Shown piece by piece: positions 7,242 to 10,585 of a stretch of DNA of 10,585 bases. The notes below the pieces were generated by a model. It searched no databases, was not told the origin of the DNA, and saw nothing but the letters and a program-made list of their open reading frames with translations. The DNA comes from Planctomycetota bacterium (lineage in GTDB: Bacteria; Planctomycetota; Planctomycetia; Isosphaerales; Isosphaeraceae). The position numbers were made by a program, and so were the translations under genes. The stretch spans positions 1 through 10,585 of the forward strand of contig JAKBCQ010000030.1 of assembly GCA_021807585.1 (NCBI GenBank), read 5' to 3'. The stretch's first letter is position 1, and the number at the start of each line of letters is the position of its first letter.

Positions 7242-7459
7242 GTTTGGAGAATTGATGTGTCATGTCGATCCCATGATTTCAGTCGAGCACTCCCTCCGGT
7301 CGAAATCTTAGACGTCGAGGCGGGGCGAGCGCGCCGATTTCCGCCAAGAATCAAGGATCGCGTGTCGATAACGCCGATCCCAATACGCGCTCGAATAATC
7401 CGCGCCGCGTTGGGATGCATGGATCGATCGAATCGGCGAACCGCACCGGTTCCGCCGCC

Positions 7460-7470
7460 GGAGGAGGGAG
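7460..7470 (+). promoter_or_regulatory. Shine-Dalgarno of the propeller protein gene
   Basis: GGAGGAGGGAG ends 9 nt before the ATG at 7480, an unusually long purine-rich match that fixes this start. Confidence 0.75.
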
Positions 7471-7479
7471 TCTCCAAAT

Positions 7480-10107
7480 ATGTCTTCATCAGGTCATCGC
7501 AACCCGCGCGGGCGCGTCGCCCGTCGCCCCGTCCATTTTCGACCGATCGGCGAGTCGCTCGAACAACGAATCGCGTTATCGATCGACTTGGCCGCCGTCG
7601 ACACCAAACCCTACGGAATTCAAGAAACCAACGGGTTCGCATCGAACACCGCGGGGGCGGGCGCCAGGCTTCAGGTCGTCAGCGATATCGCCAATACGGG
7701 ATATCAAGACCTCGCCATCGGCGCGCCAAGCTTCACCAACACCAGCACCGGCCCGGGGGTCGGTCAATCGGGCGCCAGCCAGGCTTATCTGCTCTTCGGA
7801 TCCAACGGCGCCGGAGTCGGCAACTTCCCCTGGGCGAACTTAAAAACGTCCTCACGCGTCAGCGATCTCAGCACCCTCGGACAAGCATCACAAACCAATC
7901 CTAAAACAGGGCTCGCGACGTTCCCTTATAACGGATTAACGTTCATCACGAGCTCCAATCTGAACTCGGGGTTGGGTTCGTCGATCGCCGACGTCCCCAA
8001 CATCACGGGTACGGGCATTAACGCCTTCATGCTCGGCGCCCCCAACGGACTCGACGCCAACTCGGACCCCGGTAGCAACGGTACCGGTCGCGCCTACCTC
8101 ATCTACGGCGGCACGGCGCTCCAAAAACTCGTCCCCGCGGTCAGCGGTCTCTCGTCGCTCGACCTCGACAGCAACGCTCCCCCCGCAGGTCAAAATGTGA
8201 TTGTGTTTTGGTCGAGCCAGCAAGGGATCGGACTCGGTACCGCGGTCGCAAACGTCGGGAACCTCCTCGGCGACGGCGGCCCCGACATCGCCATCTCCGC
8301 CCCCAACGCGTCGTACGGCGGAATGACAAACAACGGCGCCGTCTTCGTCATCCCGGCGTCGGCGCTCCGCACCGTCAGGAACGGCGTGGTTAATGTCGAT
8401 AAGATCGGACAGCCGGGAGGACTCCCCGGCGCCGTCTTCATCGGCGCATCCAACGGCGACCGGATCGGCCAATCGATCGCCAACGCCGGAAACACCGACG
8501 GTTCGACCGCGGGCGTGCTCGGACTCAGCGATATGCTGATCGGAGCGTCCAACGCCGACTCGGGCTTCGGCGCCGCCTACCTCGTTTACGGCGCAACGAA
8601 TCTCGCTTCCAAGGCGACCAAAGACACAAACGGTATTCTTGATATCAGTCTCAGTCGCGTCGGCACCCCGGGCTCGGCCACGGGCGTGATCAAAGGCGCC
8701 ATCTTCGACGGAACCACCCAGGGCGATATGACCGGATACTCGGTCTCGGGCGCCGGTACGTTTGACGGCGGAACATTGTCCGATTTCTTGATCGGTTCGC
8801 CCGGTTACAACGGTTCCGCAGGACTCGCCACCCTCGTCTTCGGCCGCTCGGCGTCGTCGACCGACGGCGCCATCACAGGCACGTTCACGATCAACGCCCT
8901 GCCGGGATCGGTCAAATCGCTCCAGATGATCGGTCCCGCCGCGGGCGCATTCGCGGGTTACTCGGTGTCGTCGACTCGCTCGGTCATTCCCAATTATTCC
9001 TTGCCCGATATCATCATCGGCGCACCGGGCGCAAATACCAGCGAAGGATCGGCTTACCTCATCCCAGGAAGCTCGACGATCGTCGGCACCCACCACCTGC
9101 AGAACACCGAGAGCGGGCCGCTCCAGGGGCTCATCATCACCGCGAGCAACAGCGCCTCGACCCCCTACCTTGGAACCGCCGTCAGCGGCAACCTGACCAC
9201 GACTCCCGCCGGAAACACACTCGACTTCGGCGGGCTCGGCAGCGTCGCGATCGGCGCCCCGGGGTATTCGCTTACCGGACAAATTACCGGCGGTTCGGTC
9301 TTCGCTCTCCAAGGAAGAAATATCCCGCTGAGCAAACCGAAATCGACCGAAATCCCCGTGACGATCGGCGTCAACTCCCCCTTCGGACCGTTCTCGGTTA
9401 ACGCGTCGTCGTCAACGATGACAATTTATGTGTTCAGCAACGCGAACGTCACCCCGCCGTTCGTGCCCCCCACCGAAATCAACCCCGCGTCGATCGTCGT
9501 CAACGGCGTCTCTTTCCCCAACGCGACAATCACCACCGATCCCAAAGACGAGAACGGCGACGGTTACGCCGACGCGATCATCACGATCTCACCCGTCTCG
9601 GCGCTCAATCTCGTGAACGGAACGACGACGATCACGATCTCGGGAACCACCCTCTCAACCAGCGCACATCCCAACGAACTCTTCTCGGGTTCGGCGACCG
9701 TCACGGTCACCGGATCGACCAACTCGGGCGGAGGAGGCGCGGGAGGCGTGCCGGGCACGGTTTCGCTCGGCTCGGTCTTCTCAACCTTCCCACAATACGG
9801 CGACTCCCTCGTCCCCTCGGTTCAGGCGCTCTCACAATTCAACTGGAGACCGATCCCGATTCGGATCGCCTACTCGCAGTTCCAGGCGCCCGCGGGATTC
9901 GTTCGGCGCATCTACCTGCTCCATCACCCGGGCGCCATGAAACCGTTCGGCAGCCGCTACTACGACCGCAAACAAGGCAAGAACACGCTCCCCCAAAGCG
10001 TCTTCACCCACCGCGAACAGTTCCACAACGGCAAATTCTACACGTACCGCCATGCCGGGATCGTCATCCCCTCAACTATGCAATACGGATCATACTTCAA
10101 TCCGTGA
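7480..10107 (+). CDS. Exported FG-GAP/integrin-alpha-like seven-bladed beta-propeller protein
   Basis: This 875-aa protein is predicted to be exported and surface-associated. Its N-terminus is basic and carries LEQRIALS (27-34), resembling the planctomycete LEPR-XLL motif found near the start of large exported proteins. Seven FG-GAP-like units follow at about 61-108, 164-212, 249-296, 327-372, 415-457, 490-532 and 562-614. Each has a G-x-G-x-S/A-V/I start, a D/S-xx-IGAP-type core and a closing A-Y-L-x-x-G strand, as in TGYSVSGAGTF, DFLIGSPGYNG and ATLVFGR of unit five. The calcium loops typical of integrin propellers are mostly degenerate. Residues 625-745 are beta-rich, with an EF-hand-like DENGDGYAD (690-698). 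A Gly-rich linker (750-757) leads to a basic, aromatic C-terminal region (about 780-875) I do not recognise. It is transcribed away from the efflux operon and probably monocistronic. Its ligand and role are unknown. Confidence 0.9.
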   Translation: MSSSGHRNPRGRVARRPVHFRPIGESLEQRIALSIDLAAVDTKPYGIQETNGFASNTAGAGARLQVVSDIANTGYQDLAIGAPSFTNTSTGPGVGQSGASQAYLLFGSNGAGVGNFPWANLKTSSRVSDLSTLGQASQTNPKTGLATFPYNGLTFITSSNLNSGLGSSIADVPNITGTGINAFMLGAPNGLDANSDPGSNGTGRAYLIYGGTALQKLVPAVSGLSSLDLDSNAPPAGQNVIVFWSSQQGIGLGTAVANVGNLLGDGGPDIAISAPNASYGGMTNNGAVFVIPASALRTVRNGVVNVDKIGQPGGLPGAVFIGASNGDRIGQSIANAGNTDGSTAGVLGLSDMLIGASNADSGFGAAYLVYGATNLASKATKDTNGILDISLSRVGTPGSATGVIKGAIFDGTTQGDMTGYSVSGAGTFDGGTLSDFLIGSPGYNGSAGLATLVFGRSASSTDGAITGTFTINALPGSVKSLQMIGPAAGAFAGYSVSSTRSVIPNYSLPDIIIGAPGANTSEGSAYLIPGSSTIVGTHHLQNTESGPLQGLIITASNSASTPYLGTAVSGNLTTTPAGNTLDFGGLGSVAIGAPGYSLTGQITGGSVFALQGRNIPLSKPKSTEIPVTIGVNSPFGPFSVNASSSTMTIYVFSNANVTPPFVPPTEINPASIVVNGVSFPNATITTDPKDENGDGYADAIITISPVSALNLVNGTTTITISGTTLSTSAHPNELFSGSATVTVTGSTNSGGGGAGGVPGTVSLGSVFSTFPQYGDSLVPSVQALSQFNWRPIPIRIAYSQFQAPAGFVRRIYLLHHPGAMKPFGSRYYDRKQGKNTLPQSVFTHREQFHNGKFYTYRHAGIVIPSTMQYGSYFNP

Positions 10108-10143
10108 TACATCCCGTACTTCAAGATTCGCCTGTTTCACCAC

Positions 10144-10185
10144 GACGGGCCGGCGATTTCTCAACCGAGAAGCCGCCGGCTCGTC
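10144..10185 (+). terminator. Strong stem-loop downstream of the propeller gene
   Basis: An 11-bp outer stem (GACGGGCCGGC at 10144-10154 with GCCGGCTCGTC at 10175-10185, one G-U) continues through a G-C pair, an A-C mismatch and a G-U pair into a 5-bp stem (TTCTC with GAGAA) closed by the loop AACC. It begins 36 nt after the stop codon at 10107. Position and stability suggest a transcription terminator or an mRNA 3'-end stabiliser. No T-run follows, so intrinsic termination is uncertain. Confidence 0.5.
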
Positions 10186-10228
10186 CCGCTTCATGAATCC
10201 CGCTTCGCTCGACCTCATACATGAAGCG
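10184..10228. repeat. Second inverted repeat with a duplicated left arm
   Basis: CGCTTCATG (10187-10195) is an exact inverted match to CATGAAGCG (10220-10228). TCCCGCTTC occurs twice as a direct repeat (10184-10192 and 10198-10206), so either copy's CGCTTC can pair with the right-hand GAAGCG. It adjoins the stem-loop at 10144-10185. The rest of the gap between genes (10108-10332) shows nothing else clear apart from a TACAAT at 10279-10284 that might be a -10 for the next gene. Confidence 0.35.
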
Positions 10229-10332
10229 AGCGGATCAATTCCTTCGTTCGGCCGATCGATTCGCGATTGCTCGCCGACTACAATAACGATGAGACGGGCC
10301 GCGACCGACCAGAAAAACCCAAGCTCGCACAA

Positions 10333-10585
10333 ATGGATATTTTTTATTTATTAAAACATCACGCGATAAGATCATCATGGGCGATCGCTTGCTGCGCGTT
10401 CGCGCTTTCAAGCGGATTCGACGCGCCCCCCTCCCCCGAGCCCGACGGAGCGGCTCGTCTATTCTCTTTCCAATCCGACGAGATCTCGCGGATCGCCGCG
10501 ATTGACGACGACCCGGACGACACCAAACCGAGCGACGACGCGAAACCGCGCGACGACGCGAAACCGCGCGACGACAAAAAACCGA
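10333..10585 (+). CDS. Putative secreted protein with acidic/Lys-Pro repeats, N-terminal part, runs off right edge
   Basis: From ATG 10333 the frame stays open to the window edge (84 codons). I do not recognise a family. It begins MDIFYLLKHHAIRSS, then a hydrophobic stretch WAIACCAFALSSGF that resembles a signal-peptide core, then a Pro-rich acidic stretch (APPSPEPDG), a short mixed region and hexapeptide repeats DD-x-K-P-S/R. This order (signal, then disordered charged repeats) fits an exported protein, but signal prediction by eye is weak. No Shine-Dalgarno precedes the ATG, unlike the other genes here, and the first codons are AT-rich, so the start may be wrong; the frame is open back to 10225. 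The opposite strand also has an open frame (10577 down to 10359, Ser-rich) with similarly high third-position GC, so the strand is not certain. A TACAAT at 10279-10284 could be its -10. Confidence 0.45.
   Translation, partial: MDIFYLLKHHAIRSSWAIACCAFALSSGFDAPPSPEPDGAARLFSFQSDEISRIAAIDDDPDDTKPSDDAKPRDDAKPRDDKKP
10516..10585 (+). repeat. 18-nt tandem repeat encoding DD-x-K-P-x
   Basis: Units of 18 nt lie at 10516-10533, 10534-10551, 10552-10569 and a partial one from 10570 to the edge. The second and third are identical. In the plus frame they read DDTKPS, DDAKPR, DDAKPR and DDKKP. The repeat probably continues past the window. Confidence 0.75.

Larger units (their letters stand above)
6962..7479. 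other. Divergent intergenic region between efflux operon and propeller gene
   Basis: About 520 bp without a convincing gene separate the two divergent transcription units and should carry both promoters. It holds a perfect 7-bp-stem hairpin near the efflux start (6981-6998), a TATAAT on the minus strand (7199-7194), overlapping inverted repeats at 7200-7241, and the strong Shine-Dalgarno of the plus-strand gene. Frames open across it, for example 7027-7311 on the plus strand from a TTG, have mixed third-base use and no ribosome site, so I do not call them genes. Confidence 0.6.

Noticed and set aside
7027..7311. 94-codon plus-strand frame in the divergent intergenic region
   Set aside because: It starts with TTG, has no Shine-Dalgarno and only mixed third-base bias. 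The Arg/Glu-rich C-terminal half looks slightly protein-like, so conservation in relatives could revive it.
7173..7904. 243-codon plus-strand frame reading into the propeller gene
   Set aside because: It overlaps more than half its length with the well-supported propeller frame and is Arg-rich with no domain.
7936..9312. 458-codon open frame on the minus strand opposite the propeller gene
   Set aside because: It is an antisense shadow of the repetitive propeller coding sequence. The apparent Gly/Asp/Arg repeats only mirror the FG-GAP repeats.
10090..10332. 80-codon minus-strand frame between the propeller gene and the right-edge gene
   Set aside because: It covers both stem-loops, has no ribosome site and shows no recognisable features.
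1..10585. Frequent GATCG/CGATCG strings as a possible genome-wide repeat motif
   Set aside because: They occur mainly where Ile/Asp/Arg/Ser codons combine in coding sequence and show no regular spacing, so codon usage explains them adequately.
1..10585. CRISPR arrays, tRNA or rRNA genes, insertion sequences
   Set aside because: I saw no regularly spaced repeats, cloverleaf-type sequence, transposase motifs or terminal inverted repeats with target duplications.

Overview
The window looks like chromosomal DNA of a planctomycete, probably near Isosphaeraceae/Gemmatales. This placement is an inference. It rests on the LEPR-XLL-like N-terminal motif (LEQRIALS) of the large plus-strand surface protein, the very long lipoprotein-type TolC-like protein with a Pro-rich front end, the Gly/Lys-rich tail on the membrane-fusion protein, and GC-rich codon use. 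No database search was possible.

Layout. Positions 1-244 (minus strand) hold the N-terminal part of a TauE/SafE-type membrane permease. It runs off the left edge and appears frameshifted near position 53. Positions 326-6945 (minus strand) hold a compact four-gene efflux operon. In transcription order it encodes a TolC-like outer-membrane lipoprotein (6945-4135), a MacA/HlyD-type periplasmic adaptor (4229-2487), a MacB/LolD-type ABC ATPase (2490-1654) and a MacB/FtsX-type ABC permease (1606-326). The first two genes overlap by 95 bp, and the adaptor and ATPase overlap in GTGA. Each gene has a clear purine-rich Shine-Dalgarno sequence. Together they should form a MacAB-TolC-like tripartite exporter whose ATPase and permease are separate polypeptides. 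Nothing in the sequence identifies the substrate.

Positions 6962-7479 are a divergent intergenic region of about 520 bp with a short perfect hairpin in the leader of the efflux operon and a set of overlapping inverted repeats. Positions 7480-10107 (plus strand) encode an 875-residue exported protein predicted to fold as a seven-bladed FG-GAP/integrin-alpha-like beta-propeller. It is followed by an Ig-like/EF-hand-type segment and a basic, Tyr-rich C-terminal region that I do not recognise. Positions 10108-10332 are intergenic and contain a strong 42-nt stem-loop and a second inverted repeat. From 10333 to the right edge there is probably the start of another secreted protein. It has a signal-peptide-like N-terminus followed by an 18-nt tandem repeat encoding DD-x-K-P-x hexapeptides.

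I see no tRNA, rRNA, CRISPR array, transposase or insertion sequence. The window is mostly a conventional efflux operon plus a lineage-specific surface protein. The most interesting points are the frameshifted TauE gene, the dual-coding overlap containing a G6C7 homopolymer tract, unusual extensions on the efflux components, the uncharacterised propeller protein and the stem-loops around it.
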